From Rhodoferax sp. TS-BS-61-7 (GTDB lineage: Bacteria > Pseudomonadota > Gammaproteobacteria > Burkholderiales > Burkholderiaceae_C), in contig NZ_PTQY01000008.1 of NCBI RefSeq assembly GCF_002943465.1, forward strand, positions 62,001 through 126,000: 64,000 bases of DNA, in the 5' to 3' direction. Below the pieces are notes generated by a model, which worked only from the letters and a program-made list of their open reading frames with translations, searched no databases and was not told the origin of the DNA. This document shows, in pieces, positions 49,753 through 59,153 of the stretch. Each line of letters starts with the position of its first letter. Within the stretch, counting starts at the first letter, position 1. Position numbers and translations under genes: made by a program.

Positions 49753-50817
49753 ATGGCTACACCCCTCATTGAAGCCGATGCCGTCGTCATAGGCGCAGGC
49801 CCGGTGGGCCTGTTCCAGGTCTTCCAGCTCGGCCTGCTGGAGGTCCAAGCCCATGTGATCGACGCCCTGCCCTACGCGGGCGGCCAGTGCATAGAGCTCT
49901 ACGCCGACAAACCCATTTACGACATCCCCGCCATCCCGCTCACCACCGGCCGTGGCCTGACGGAGAGCCTGCTGCAGCAAATCGCGCCGTTTGGTGCACA
50001 GATGCATTTTGGCCAGCAAGTGGCTTCGGTCCGGCGCCTGGACGACGGCCGCATTCACCTGACCACCACAACGGGCAAACAATTTCGCACCAAGGCGCTG
50101 TTTGTGGCCGCTGGTGTGGGTGCCTTTGTGGCCCGTAGCCTCCAACTGGAGGGCATTGCGGCCTTTGAACGGACTCAGCTGCACTACCGCACCCCCAAGT
50201 TGAATACCCTGGCCAAGCAGCATGTGGTGATCCACGGCGGCGGCGATGCCGCGCTGGAATGTGCGCTGGAGGTACTGGCCCCCGGTAACACGCACCGCCC
50301 GGCTTCTGTCACGCTGTTGCACCGGCGCGATGTGCTGGTGGCAGAGGCCGACACGCTGGCGCGCATCCAGGCGCTGCGCGCCAATGGCACGCTGCGCTTT
50401 GTGGCGGCACAGATCACCGGTTTTGAGGCCAGCGATGGCACGCTTACGGCGCTGCAGATTCTGGACGCCGAAGGCCAGACGCGTGCATTGCCGGCCGACC
50501 AGTTGCTGGTGTTCCTCGGCGTTTCGCCCAAGATGGGCCCCATTGCCGACTGGGGCTTGGCCATGGAGCGCAAACAGGTTGAGGTGAATACCGAAAACTT
50601 TGGCACCAACATTCCGGGCATCTTTGCCGTGGGCGACATCAACAACTACCCCGGCAAGAAGAAACTGATTTTGTGTGGCTTCCATGAAGCTACACTCGCC
50701 GCCTACGGTGCCATGCCCTTCATCTTTCCCGAGAAAAAGGTCATGCTGCAGTACACCACCACCAGCCCGCGCCTGCATGCGCTGCTGGGTGTGCAGACAC
50801 CGCAAAAAAATGCGTGA
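49753..50817 (+). CDS. Ferredoxin--NADP+ reductase, thioredoxin-reductase-like type
   Basis: 354-residue FAD/NADPH flavoprotein of the TrxR-like FNR class. The FAD motif is AVVIGAGPVGLFQVFQLG, followed by VIDALPYAGGQCIELY. The NADPH motif is VVIHGGGDAALECALE, then LLHRRD. The FAD-closing segment is GIFAVGDINNYPGKKKLI. The redox CxxC of true thioredoxin reductases is absent. It presumably reduces FdxA. Together they could supply electrons to CysI, which has no CysJ nearby. Confidence 0.93.
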   Translation: MATPLIEADAVVIGAGPVGLFQVFQLGLLEVQAHVIDALPYAGGQCIELYADKPIYDIPAIPLTTGRGLTESLLQQIAPFGAQMHFGQQVASVRRLDDGRIHLTTTTGKQFRTKALFVAAGVGAFVARSLQLEGIAAFERTQLHYRTPKLNTLAKQHVVIHGGGDAALECALEVLAPGNTHRPASVTLLHRRDVLVAEADTLARIQALRANGTLRFVAAQITGFEASDGTLTALQILDAEGQTRALPADQLLVFLGVSPKMGPIADWGLAMERKQVEVNTENFGTNIPGIFAVGDINNYPGKKKLILCGFHEATLAAYGAMPFIFPEKKVMLQYTTTSPRLHALLGVQTPQKNA

Positions 50818-50865
50818 CTTTTTCGAAAAATTGGGCCCCTTTCCAAAACACCGAAAAAACCACGC

Positions 50866-50871
50866 TATAAT
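50866..50871 (+). promoter_or_regulatory. Putative -10 box of tRNA-Asn
   Basis: Consensus TATAAT ends 12 bases upstream of the tRNA 5' end. The -35 is unclear: TTCCAA at 50841 gives a 19-base spacer. Confidence 0.6.
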
Positions 50872-50883
50872 TCGAGGCTCAAT

Positions 50884-50959
50884 TCCTCAATAGCTCAGTT
50901 GGTAGAGCGCCGGACTGTTAATCCGTAGGTCCCTGGTTCGAGCCCAGGTTGAGGAGCCA
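50884..50959 (+). tRNA. tRNA-Asn (anticodon GTT)
   Basis: 76-nt cloverleaf with encoded CCA (50957-50959). Acceptor TCCTCAA pairs with TTGAGGA, the D-loop is AGCTCAGTTGGTAGAGC, the anticodon loop CTGTTAA gives GTT, and the T-arm is CCTGGTTCGAGCCCAGG. Confidence 0.97.
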
Positions 50960-50981
50960 AAATAACCCGCAAGGGTGCAAG

Positions 50982-51017
50982 AAACCCTGCTACTTTTTCA
51001 GTAGCGGGGTTTTTTCT
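50982..51017 (+). terminator. Terminator after tRNA-Asn
   Basis: AAACCCTGCTAC pairs with GTAGCGGGGTTT (one G.T pair) around TTTTTCA, then a T run. Confidence 0.88.
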
Positions 51018-51053
51018 TTGTCGGCCACAATGCGCTGCTACGAAAGCCGCTCA

Positions 51054-51329
51054 ATGAAAGACCATTACGCCGCCCTTGGGCTCAATAGCGCTGCCACGCT
51101 GGCCGATATCAAGAAGGCATTCCGCCAAAAGGCTGCGCTCTACCACCCGGACCGCAACCCGGCCCCGGATGCAGCACAGCGTTTTCGTGAAGTGCAAGAA
51201 GCCTATGACACGCTGTCTGATGACAGCAAACGCCAGGCCTACGACGACAACCGCCGCCGTGGCCTGCTGGACAGCCCGATCGACACCGCGCGTGAAATCT
51301 GGAACAACTATTTCGCCCGCATTCTGTGA
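51054..51329 (+). CDS. Minimal J-domain protein
   Basis: 91-residue protein consisting almost only of a J domain: HYAALGLNSAATLADIKKAFRQKAALYHPDRNP with the essential HPD, then FREVQEAYDTLSDDSKRQAYDD. It lacks the Gly/Phe region, zinc fingers and client-binding domain of DnaJ. It should stimulate an Hsp70 ATPase while its targeting must come from partners. It is the first gene of a four-gene operon with three proteins of unknown function (gaps of 13, 16 and 2 bp). A longer frame upstream runs through the tRNA-Asn and terminator and is rejected. Confidence 0.88.
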   Translation: MKDHYAALGLNSAATLADIKKAFRQKAALYHPDRNPAPDAAQRFREVQEAYDTLSDDSKRQAYDDNRRRGLLDSPIDTAREIWNNYFARIL

Positions 51330-51342
51330 GTAACACCCGTTC

Positions 51343-51897
51343 ATGAGCATTTCCCCGTTTTTCCAGCACCTGCGCAGCGCCTACGAAGCCGAAATCGACG
51401 ACCTGGCCTCCGACTCCGAAGGCAAGCACATGCTGCCCAAAAAGCTGGCCGAGCGCCGCAAGGAACTGGGCTTCTTGCTCAGCATGCTGGAGCTCAGCCC
51501 CGAAATGGTGGCCGTGGTGTTCCACCAAGCCTTTCGCTTCAAGTCCACCACTGCCATGAACCACCTGATCTCGCACGAGTCGGAAGACCTGCCGGACTGG
51601 GACAGCCTGAGCGACACGGTGGAAGTGCTGCCTGCCGCTCGCACCATGGTGAGCCAGGTGCTGCAGCAGCCTGCGGGTGCCTGGTTCATGTCGGTGGCGG
51701 CCGCGCTGGAATACATGTATGGCCGCCCTGACAGCCGTGCCGCAGCGCACAGCGATGAAGACGACGAGGAACACGAAGACTCGGACGATGACACCCGCGA
51801 AGACGAGGGGCTGGACGAAGACGAACGTGAAGCCCGCGTGAGTGAAAAAGAAGGCGCCGCCTGGATGGTGGAACAAGGCTTTGACCACAAAGACTGA
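51343..51897 (+). CDS. Unknown protein 1 of the J-domain operon, acidic
   Basis: 184 residues, not recognised. Residues 1-~125 are predicted helical (FFQHLRSAYEAEIDDLAS, KLAERRKELGFLLSMLELSPEMVAVVF, MNHLISHESEDLPDW). Residues ~133-165 form a strongly acidic tract (SDEDDEEHEDSDDD then EDEGLDEDERE), likely disordered. It ends with a short conserved-looking GAAWMVEQGFDHKD. No signal or membrane segment. The acidic tract recurs in the next protein, hinting at a shared basic partner. Confidence 0.75.
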   Translation: MSISPFFQHLRSAYEAEIDDLASDSEGKHMLPKKLAERRKELGFLLSMLELSPEMVAVVFHQAFRFKSTTAMNHLISHESEDLPDWDSLSDTVEVLPAARTMVSQVLQQPAGAWFMSVAAALEYMYGRPDSRAAAHSDEDDEEHEDSDDDTREDEGLDEDEREARVSEKEGAAWMVEQGFDHKD

Positions 51898-51913
51898 TTG
51901 AGCTGAGAACACG

Positions 51914-52663
51914 ATGTCACAACTTGCCCTGATTGAAAAAACCCAAGCCCTCATCGCCGCTGGCGACATCGTGGGAGCCGAATCCGTACTGACCGAGCTG
52001 GCCGATAACGAGGGCGATGGCGCCCTGATGGTGGTGCTGGAGCAGCTGCCGCCCAAGGATATCCTGGCCGTCATTCGCGAATACGACGACTCGAAAGAAT
52101 CCATCGTCAACCTGCTGATCACCCCCCAGCAGTTTGCGCACGCCGTGGTCATTGAAAAGCAGTACAAAGACCTGACCCGCACCCACCTGCGCGGCATGAT
52201 GAACTCGGTCATCTTCCGCGACGAGTCGGCAGAGGCCATCGAGTTTTTAACCGCCATTGGCGATCTGGAAGGCGGCAGCGAAGCCCTGGCTGACTACTTC
52301 ACCGAAAAGTGGAGCCGTATCGAGGCCTTTGCCCGCACCGGCGTGTTTGACACCGTAGAAGACGATGGCGAGATGCTGTCGGAGCAGGCCTTGTACCAGT
52401 CCGCCTATGTGCGGCCCCGCGTAGAGCTCGACGAGGTGGCAGACCAGGACTGGATGCAGATGGCCTGGCTGTTGCGCCACGAGCTACCCGACCTCTTCAT
52501 CGAAATGCTGCTGGTGTTGCGTGCCAAAGCGCGCGCCCACGACCTGGGCCTGGACGACGAGGAAGAAGCCGAAGAAGACGACGGCAAGGTGGAAACCGGC
52601 GACACCGACCGCGGCAAGGCCACCCCCGCTGCCCGTGACGACGACGAAGAGTCTGCTATCTGA
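51914..52663 (+). CDS. Unknown protein 2 of the J-domain operon, acidic C-terminus
   Basis: 249 residues, helical throughout by appearance. The start SQLALIEKTQALIAAGDIVGAESVLTELAD resembles a helical-repeat or TPR-like opening (shown here across residues 2-31 in part). The middle has PKDILAVIREYDDSKESIV and MMNSVIFRDESAEAIEFLTAIG. Residues ~210-249 are acidic and repetitive (LDDEEEAEEDDGKVETGD, DDDEES). No enzyme motif is seen. It is separated by two bases from the next gene. Confidence 0.75.
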   Translation: MSQLALIEKTQALIAAGDIVGAESVLTELADNEGDGALMVVLEQLPPKDILAVIREYDDSKESIVNLLITPQQFAHAVVIEKQYKDLTRTHLRGMMNSVIFRDESAEAIEFLTAIGDLEGGSEALADYFTEKWSRIEAFARTGVFDTVEDDGEMLSEQALYQSAYVRPRVELDEVADQDWMQMAWLLRHELPDLFIEMLLVLRAKARAHDLGLDDEEEAEEDDGKVETGDTDRGKATPAARDDDEESAI

Positions 52664-52665
52664 CC

Positions 52666-53883
52666 ATGTCTGCGCAGCAGCAAGCCGTCTCCCTGTTTGA
52701 CGCCCGCCCCTTCTTCGAGAAGGCGCTGGCCTTTGGCATGCAGCACGGCCTGATTGACCAGGCCAAGCTGGACGCCATCTGCACCGACGCGCCCAAAGGT
52801 ATGGTGCAGATTGCACGTTACTTTGGCACCGAGTTTTTGCGCCCCGAGCTGGAGCAGGCCAAGGACCGGATGGTGAACCTGGTAAGCCTGTACCTGGAGC
52901 ACAGCAGCGGGGGCGATCTGCACCGCGCCGCCGAGGCGCTGCGCGACCACAGCTTTTTGTCGCGCTCCAAGGGCGGCTCCGACATGCTCAAGGCGCTGAT
53001 CGCCATGCCGCAGACCACCCACTTTGGCATGAACGAGCGCAGCGGCTTCCGCGACGAGCACATCCCGCTGCTGGCCAAGTGGACACTGCGCAGCCTGCCC
53101 GACTACCAAGCCGAGCTGGCAAGCCGCAGCCGTGTGGCCGCCGTCGTGGATGCCGCTGTCTGGATGGCACAGCAGCTGGGTGTGGAAGAAGACGCGCTGG
53201 AAGAAGCCGGCAAAGACGCCGAGGCCGTGATCCGCACCGGGCTGCTGGCGATGGCGCTCAAGCGCACCGAGATGCCCGACTGGGTGCTGTTCGAAAAAAT
53301 GGTGCTGGCGCTGCGCAAGAAGTTTGCTGGCCAGACCGAGAAGTTCAAGATCCCGCTGCCCAAAGACCTGCCGGACGAATACACCGAGGCCGTGGATGCC
53401 GTGCGTCAGTCGCTGCTGCAAGATGCCCCCAAGTGGCTGGAATCCACCGTGCCTGCACGCAAGCTGTTTGACCAGATGCCCGCCTTCATGGGCCGCTACT
53501 TCTGGCAGGAAGACATGCTGGCCGAGGTGGACCACTTTGAACGCACCAGCAACAAGGCCTGGGACAAGGCTACCGGCGGCAACGACGATGAGAGCTCGCT
53601 GCTCACCCTGTTTCTGTGCATGGCCGCAGGCAGCACACCCAAAACCCTGCTGACCGAAAAAGCCGCAGGCACCCTGGTGCGCAAGATTCGCAAGTCAGGC
53701 CTGCAGCCTGCGCTGGCCAGCGCCTTCATTGCAGAGCACGCGCCAGCCCAGCATCTGGACGACTACACCAGTCTGTGGGACAACTTCATCGAAGACGCCC
53801 GCCCCACACTGGAAAGCGACCACGACTACACCTTCAACGATGCGGTTGCGCTCTTGCGGCGCGAGTGCAATATCGGGGCTTAG
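52666..53883 (+). CDS. Unknown protein 3 of the J-domain operon
   Basis: 405 residues, predicted alpha-helical and soluble, not recognised. Segments that look conserved are FFEKALAFGMQHGLIDQAKLD, GMVQIARYFGTEFLRPELEQA, LRDHSFLSRSKGGSDMLKAL and LFEKMVLALRKKFAGQTEKF. PAFMGRYFWQEDMLAEVDHFE and the late YTSLWDNFIEDARPTLESDHDY follow. No nucleotide-binding, metal or membrane motif is visible. The start is two bases after the previous stop. The gene ends 17 bp from the convergent fucose cluster. Confidence 0.77.
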   Translation: MSAQQQAVSLFDARPFFEKALAFGMQHGLIDQAKLDAICTDAPKGMVQIARYFGTEFLRPELEQAKDRMVNLVSLYLEHSSGGDLHRAAEALRDHSFLSRSKGGSDMLKALIAMPQTTHFGMNERSGFRDEHIPLLAKWTLRSLPDYQAELASRSRVAAVVDAAVWMAQQLGVEEDALEEAGKDAEAVIRTGLLAMALKRTEMPDWVLFEKMVLALRKKFAGQTEKFKIPLPKDLPDEYTEAVDAVRQSLLQDAPKWLESTVPARKLFDQMPAFMGRYFWQEDMLAEVDHFERTSNKAWDKATGGNDDESSLLTLFLCMAAGSTPKTLLTEKAAGTLVRKIRKSGLQPALASAFIAEHAPAQHLDDYTSLWDNFIEDARPTLESDHDYTFNDAVALLRRECNIGA

Positions 53884-53900
53884 AAGCAGAGGCCTGAGGG

Positions 53901-55039
<1,139 letters not shown>

Positions 55040-55048
55040 TTAAAAAGG

Positions 55049-55936
55049 TCAATCGGTCAGTGCCTGCACATTCAGGCCATAACAGCGCACGGCATTGCCG
55101 CTCCAGAAGGCGTCCTGCTCGCGCACCGTCAGCCGTGTACTGGCCCATTTGTGTGCCAGACCATGCACCGCGTCATACGGAGCAGCCAGCTGGCACACCG
55201 GCCAGTCAGAGCCGAACATCAGCCGCTGTGGGCCAAAGGCCTCCAGCGCCTGGTCAAAACAGGAGAGGATGATTTTGGCGTCCTCGGGCGTGATGCCAGA
55301 GTGCGCACCCCAGTCCGCTTCCGTCACCGCACCCGAGAGTTTGCACATCACATGCGGCAAGGTGGCCAATTCGCGGATGCAAGCGCTCCAGCGGCGCGAC
55401 ACCTCGGCGTTGCGTGTCCAGTCCCGCACGGCAGGTTTACCCACATGGTCCAGCACCAGCCAGTGCTTGTCGTGCCGCGCGCAGAACTCGGCCACGCTGG
55501 GTAACTGGTGGTCAAACACCAGCACGTCATAAACCAGACCCCGCTGCTGCAGGGCGCGCAGGCCCTGGTTGATGGCCGGTGTGTTGACCCAGGCCCCCAC
55601 GTCCGGCTCGTCTTGCAGGATGTGGCGCAGGCCCTTGAAGGCGGCATGCGCCCCCCATTGGTCCAGCCGATGCTCCAGGTCCGCGCCGCCCAAATCGGCC
55701 CAGCCCACGACACCAATCACCTCGGGGTTGTGGTCAGCCACGCGCAGCAGAAAGTCGGTCTCTGCCGCCAGCGTGCGGGCCTGCACCGCCACCACCGCAT
55801 CCACACCGGCAGCCCGCAGCGCGGCATCGCAGTCCACCGGCATGCAGTCCCGTTGCAGCAGGGGCATGGCCTCACTGATCCACGGGAACTCCTCGGCGCG
55901 GTAACGCCAGTAGTGCTGGTGGGTGTCGATTTTCAT
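55049..55936 (-). CDS. L-fucono-1,5-lactonase (amidohydrolase family 2)
   Basis: 295-residue TIM-barrel hydrolase. The metal-binding KIDTHQHYWRY (HxH) is at residues 2-12. Other segments are VDAVVAVQARTLAAETDFLL, VIGVVGWADLGG, HWLVLDHVGKPAVRDW and RLMFGSDWPVCQLAAPY, whose Asp is the catalytic metal-side residue. It opens the fuconolactone ring to L-fuconate. Start overlaps the fuconate dehydratase stop by four bases. Confidence 0.9.
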   Translation of the reverse strand: MKIDTHQHYWRYRAEEFPWISEAMPLLQRDCMPVDCDAALRAAGVDAVVAVQARTLAAETDFLLRVADHNPEVIGVVGWADLGGADLEHRLDQWGAHAAFKGLRHILQDEPDVGAWVNTPAINQGLRALQQRGLVYDVLVFDHQLPSVAEFCARHDKHWLVLDHVGKPAVRDWTRNAEVSRRWSACIRELATLPHVMCKLSGAVTEADWGAHSGITPEDAKIILSCFDQALEAFGPQRLMFGSDWPVCQLAAPYDAVHGLAHKWASTRLTVREQDAFWSGNAVRCYGLNVQALTD

Positions 55937-57225
55937 GCCGCTTTGGCTTTGGGTTGAAAGGTGTAGTGCTGCAGCGATTCCGGCTTCATCTCGATCGAGA
56001 AGCCCGGTGCCTTGGGTGGCATGTAGGCGGCGTTCTCAATCACACACGGCTCCTTGAAATGCTCATGCAGGTGGTCCACATACTCGATCACACGCCCTTC
56101 GCGGGTACCGGCAATGCACAGGTAGTCGATCATGGACAGATGCTGCACATACTCGCACAGGCCCACGCCCCCGGCGTGCGGGCACACCGGCAAGTTGTAC
56201 TTGGCCGCCATCAGCATCACGGCCAAAATTTCGTTCACACCGCCCAAACGGCACGAGTCGATCTGCACCACGTCAATAGCACCGCGCATGATGAGCTGCT
56301 TGAAGATGATGCGGTTCTGGCACATCTCGCCGGTGGCCACCTTCACCGGTGCCACGCCCTCGCGGATCACGCGGTGGCCTTCGATATCGTCCGGGCTGGT
56401 GGGTTCTTCAATGAACCAGGGCTTGCAGAAGGCCAAGTCCTTGACCCACTCCACCGCCTGCTTCACGTCCCACACCTGGTTGGCGTCGATCATGAGTTGG
56501 CGGTTCGGGCCCAGCACCTCACGGGCGATGGTCAGGCGGCGAATATCGTCGGCCTTGTCACGGCCCACCTTCATCTTCACATGGTTAAAGCCCGCATCAA
56601 TGGCCTCTTGGCACAAGCGGCGCAGCTTGTCGTCGTCGTAACCCAGCCAGCCGGCCGACGTGGTGTAACAAGGGTAGCCTTCACGCTCCAGTGTGGCCCA
56701 GCGTTCGGCCTTGCCCACAGCCTGCTTTTGCAACAAGGCCAGCGCTTCTTCGGGCGTGATGCAGTCGGTGATGTAACGAAAGTCAATCAGCTTGACCAAC
56801 TCCTCGGGACTCATGCGCGCCACCAAGGCCCATACCGGCACGCCCTCCTGCTTGGCCCACAGGTCCCACACCGCGTTGACCACAGCGCCCGTGGCCAGGT
56901 GGATGGCCCCTTTGTCCGGGCCAATCCAGCGCAGTTGGCTGTCGGAGGTGATGTAGCGCCAGAAGCGACCCATGTCTTCGGCCACCCAGGCCATGTCCAG
57001 GTCCACCACCAGGTGGCGCATGGCTTCGATGGCGGCGCAGCAGATTTCGTTGCCACGGCCGATGGTGAACGTCAGGCCGTGGCCTTCCAGGCCGGGCTGG
57101 TCGGTTTCCAGAATCACATAGGCCGCGGAATAGTCCGGGTCCGGGTTCATGGCATCCGAGCCATCCAGATGTTGGGACGTGGGAAAGCGCACGTCCACGA
57201 CGCGCATGTTGGTGATCTTGCTCAT
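55933..57225 (-). CDS. L-fuconate dehydratase (enolase superfamily)
   Basis: 430-residue enolase-superfamily enzyme that dehydrates L-fuconate to 2-keto-3-deoxy-L-fuconate. The KxK base is in FNHVKMKVGRDKADD. Metal ligands are in LMIDANQVWDV, WFIEEPTSPDDI and ATGEMCQNRIIFKQL, and the late His is in VCPHAGGVGLCEYVQHL. The N-terminus VRFPTSQHLDGSDAMNPDPD is characteristic of fuconate dehydratase rather than other mandelate-racemase group members. Start at 57225; a frame extending to 57267 enters the upstream gene. One base separates it from the hydrolase stop. Confidence 0.95.
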   Translation of the reverse strand: MSKITNMRVVDVRFPTSQHLDGSDAMNPDPDYSAAYVILETDQPGLEGHGLTFTIGRGNEICCAAIEAMRHLVVDLDMAWVAEDMGRFWRYITSDSQLRWIGPDKGAIHLATGAVVNAVWDLWAKQEGVPVWALVARMSPEELVKLIDFRYITDCITPEEALALLQKQAVGKAERWATLEREGYPCYTTSAGWLGYDDDKLRRLCQEAIDAGFNHVKMKVGRDKADDIRRLTIAREVLGPNRQLMIDANQVWDVKQAVEWVKDLAFCKPWFIEEPTSPDDIEGHRVIREGVAPVKVATGEMCQNRIIFKQLIMRGAIDVVQIDSCRLGGVNEILAVMLMAAKYNLPVCPHAGGVGLCEYVQHLSMIDYLCIAGTREGRVIEYVDHLHEHFKEPCVIENAAYMPPKAPGFSIEMKPESLQHYTFQPKAKAA

Positions 57226-57226
57226 G

Positions 57227-58081
57227 TCAGGCCTGTACGGTCTTCTGGGTTTGGGTGCCCAGGCCATCGATGCCTAGGTGAATAACTTGGCCCGCGCGCA
57301 GGTACTGCGGTGGCTTCTGGCCCATGCCCACGCCGGGCGGGGTGCCGGTGGAGATCACGTCGCCGGGTTGCAGGCTCATGAAACGGCTGAGATACGCGAT
57401 GAGGAACTTCACGCCGTAGACCATGGTGGACGTGCTGCCGTTCTGGAAGCGCTTGCCATCCACGTCCAGCCACATCTTCAGGGCCTGAGGGTCAGGAACT
57501 TCGTCGGCCGTCACCAGCCAGGGGCCGGTGGGGCCAAAGGTGTCGCAACCCTTGCCCTTGTCCCAGGTGCCGCTGCGGTCCAGCTGGTATTCGCGCTCGG
57601 ACACATCGTTCACCACGCAGTAGCCCGCCACATGGGACAGCGCATCGGCCTCCTCGATGTAACGACCGCCTTTGCCGATGACCACGCCCAGCTCGACTTC
57701 CCAGTCAGTCTTGACCGAGCCACGGGGGATTTCAACGGCATCGTCCGGACCCACAATCGCGCTGGTCCACTTATTGAAGACCACCGGCTCGGGCGGCACC
57801 TGCATGCCACTCTCGGCCGCGTGGTCGGAGTAATTCAGTCCAATGCAGATGAACTTGCCTACCTGGCCCACACAGGCCCCAAGGCGCAAGTCTTTCTGTG
57901 GAGTACCTGCCACCAGCGGCAAGCTCTCGATATTCACGCCACGCAAACGCGCCAGGTTCTCGGGCAGCAGCGCAGCACCAGCCACATCGGCCATCTGTCC
58001 CGACAGGTCGCGCACGCGGCCTTGGGCATCCAACACACCGGGCTTTTCCTGACCTGGCAATCCGTAGCGTACTAATTTCAC
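57227..58081 (-). CDS. FAH-family hydrolase, probable 2,4-diketo-3-deoxy-L-fuconate hydrolase
   Basis: 284-residue fumarylacetoacetate-hydrolase-fold enzyme. The N-terminal part (KLVRYGLPGQEKPGVLDAQG) is followed by the catalytic domain with FICIGLNYSDHAAESG. Metal ligands are in KTDWEVELGVVIGKGG, with VVNDVSEREYQ and GDVISTGTPPGVGMGQ further on. In the non-phosphorylating fucose route it splits 2,4-diketo-3-deoxy-L-fuconate to pyruvate and L-lactate; that assignment follows from the neighbours. 130 bp with an R2 repeat separate it from the binding-protein gene. Confidence 0.88.
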   Translation of the reverse strand: MKLVRYGLPGQEKPGVLDAQGRVRDLSGQMADVAGAALLPENLARLRGVNIESLPLVAGTPQKDLRLGACVGQVGKFICIGLNYSDHAAESGMQVPPEPVVFNKWTSAIVGPDDAVEIPRGSVKTDWEVELGVVIGKGGRYIEEADALSHVAGYCVVNDVSEREYQLDRSGTWDKGKGCDTFGPTGPWLVTADEVPDPQALKMWLDVDGKRFQNGSTSTMVYGVKFLIAYLSRFMSLQPGDVISTGTPPGVGMGQKPPQYLRAGQVIHLGIDGLGTQTQKTVQA

Positions 58082-58148
58082 AGTCTTTCCTTTTCAGTCA
58101 ACAAAATCAGGGCACCCGCGGAACGGTCTCTGCCAGGCCGCTGGGTGC

Positions 58149-58203
58149 GCCCCCCACCCGCCGCAGGCGAGAGAGGGGGGAGCGGCATAGCCGCTCGGGG
58201 GGT
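58149..58203 (-). repeat. R2 GC-rich intergenic repeat, copy 3
   Basis: On the minus strand it reads CACCCCCCGAGCGGCTATGC, CGCTCCCCCCTCTC and GCCTGCGGCGGGTGGGGGGC. The first block matches copy 1 (CCCCCCGAAGCGGCCTATGG). It lacks the GGCAAAGCC block and starts just after the binding-protein stop, inside the fucose operon. Confidence 0.7.
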
Positions 58204-58211
58204 GATTTACT

Positions 58212-59153
58212 TCAATCGTAAAGAACGGCCGCGATCTTGGCGTCCTTCATATTGGTCTTGTCGTAATAGTAGAAGCCGGTGTCGATGATCTTGGGCAACT
58301 TCTCACCCTTCAAGGCCTTCACAGCGGCTTCCACGGTTTTGTAGCCAATGCCCACGGGGTTTTGGGTGATGGAGCCGGCAATCGTGCCGTCATTGATCAT
58401 GTCCTTCTGGGCCTTGCCAGAGTCAAACCCGATGATGGTCACGCCCGTCTTCTTGGCTTCCTTGATGCCTTTGCCCGCACCGATAGCGCCCGGCTCATTG
58501 GTACCAAAAATACCCTTCAGCTTGGGATGTGCCTGCATCAGGGCCTTGGCAATCTCGGCAGACTTCAGCTGGTCACCGCCGTACTGCACGTCCACCACCT
58601 TGATCTTGGGGTACTTGGCCTTGATCTGGTTCAAGAAGCCGTCGCGGCGGTCCACACCGGTGCGGCTGGTCTGGTCATGGGCAATCACAGCCACTTCGCC
58701 TTCGCCACCAATCTTCTCAGCCATTTTGTCTGCGGCCAGTGCGGCGGCAGCCACGTTGTTGGTCGTGGCCGTGGTCACCGGAATATCGCTGTCCACACCG
58801 GAGTCAAAGGCGATGACGGGTACTTTGGCAGCCTGGGCCTTCTTCAGCAGCGGAATCGCGGCCTTGCTGTCCAGCGCGGCAAATCCGATGGCGGCCGGCT
58901 TCTTGGCCATGGCAGCCGACAGCATGTCAATTTGTTTGTCCACTTGCTGCTCGGTTTCGGGGCCTTCAAAGGTGACCTTCACCTTGTAGTCCTTGGCGGC
59001 CTGGTCAGCGCCCTGCTTCACGGCTTGCCAGAACTGGTGCTGGAAGCCTTTGGACACCAAGGGGATGTAGATCTCCTGGGCGGTAGCGAAGCTGGAAAAA
59101 CCAGCCAGTGCCAAGCCGGCAGTCAAAGCCAGCAGTTGTCGTTTTGCGTTCAT
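58212..59153 (-). CDS. Sugar ABC transporter substrate-binding protein (RbsB-like)
   Basis: 313-residue type I periplasmic sugar-binding protein. The signal peptide covers residues 1-~25 (RQLLALTAGLALAGFSSFATA). The mature protein opens EIYIPLVSKGFQHQFWQAVK and contains VPVIAFDSGVDSDIP, DQTSRTGVDRRDGF and GIFGTNEPGAIGAGKG. ATG 59153 is the family-like start. Context makes L-fucose the expected ligand. Followed by permease and ATPase of the same family upstream in the operon. Confidence 0.92.
   Translation of the reverse strand: MNAKRQLLALTAGLALAGFSSFATAQEIYIPLVSKGFQHQFWQAVKQGADQAAKDYKVKVTFEGPETEQQVDKQIDMLSAAMAKKPAAIGFAALDSKAAIPLLKKAQAAKVPVIAFDSGVDSDIPVTTATTNNVAAAALAADKMAEKIGGEGEVAVIAHDQTSRTGVDRRDGFLNQIKAKYPKIKVVDVQYGGDQLKSAEIAKALMQAHPKLKGIFGTNEPGAIGAGKGIKEAKKTGVTIIGFDSGKAQKDMINDGTIAGSITQNPVGIGYKTVEAAVKALKGEKLPKIIDTGFYYYDKTNMKDAKIAAVLYD

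Noticed and set aside
49410..50817. Thioredoxin reductase assignment for the flavoprotein after fdxA
   Set aside because: It lacks the CxxC redox pair and lies next to a ferredoxin gene. The TrxR-like FNR class fits.
51343..53883. Toxin-antitoxin or phage-defence system among the unknown J-operon genes
   Set aside because: No nuclease, NTPase, kinase or membrane-pore motif is visible, and there are no mobility signals around. Reported as unknown instead.
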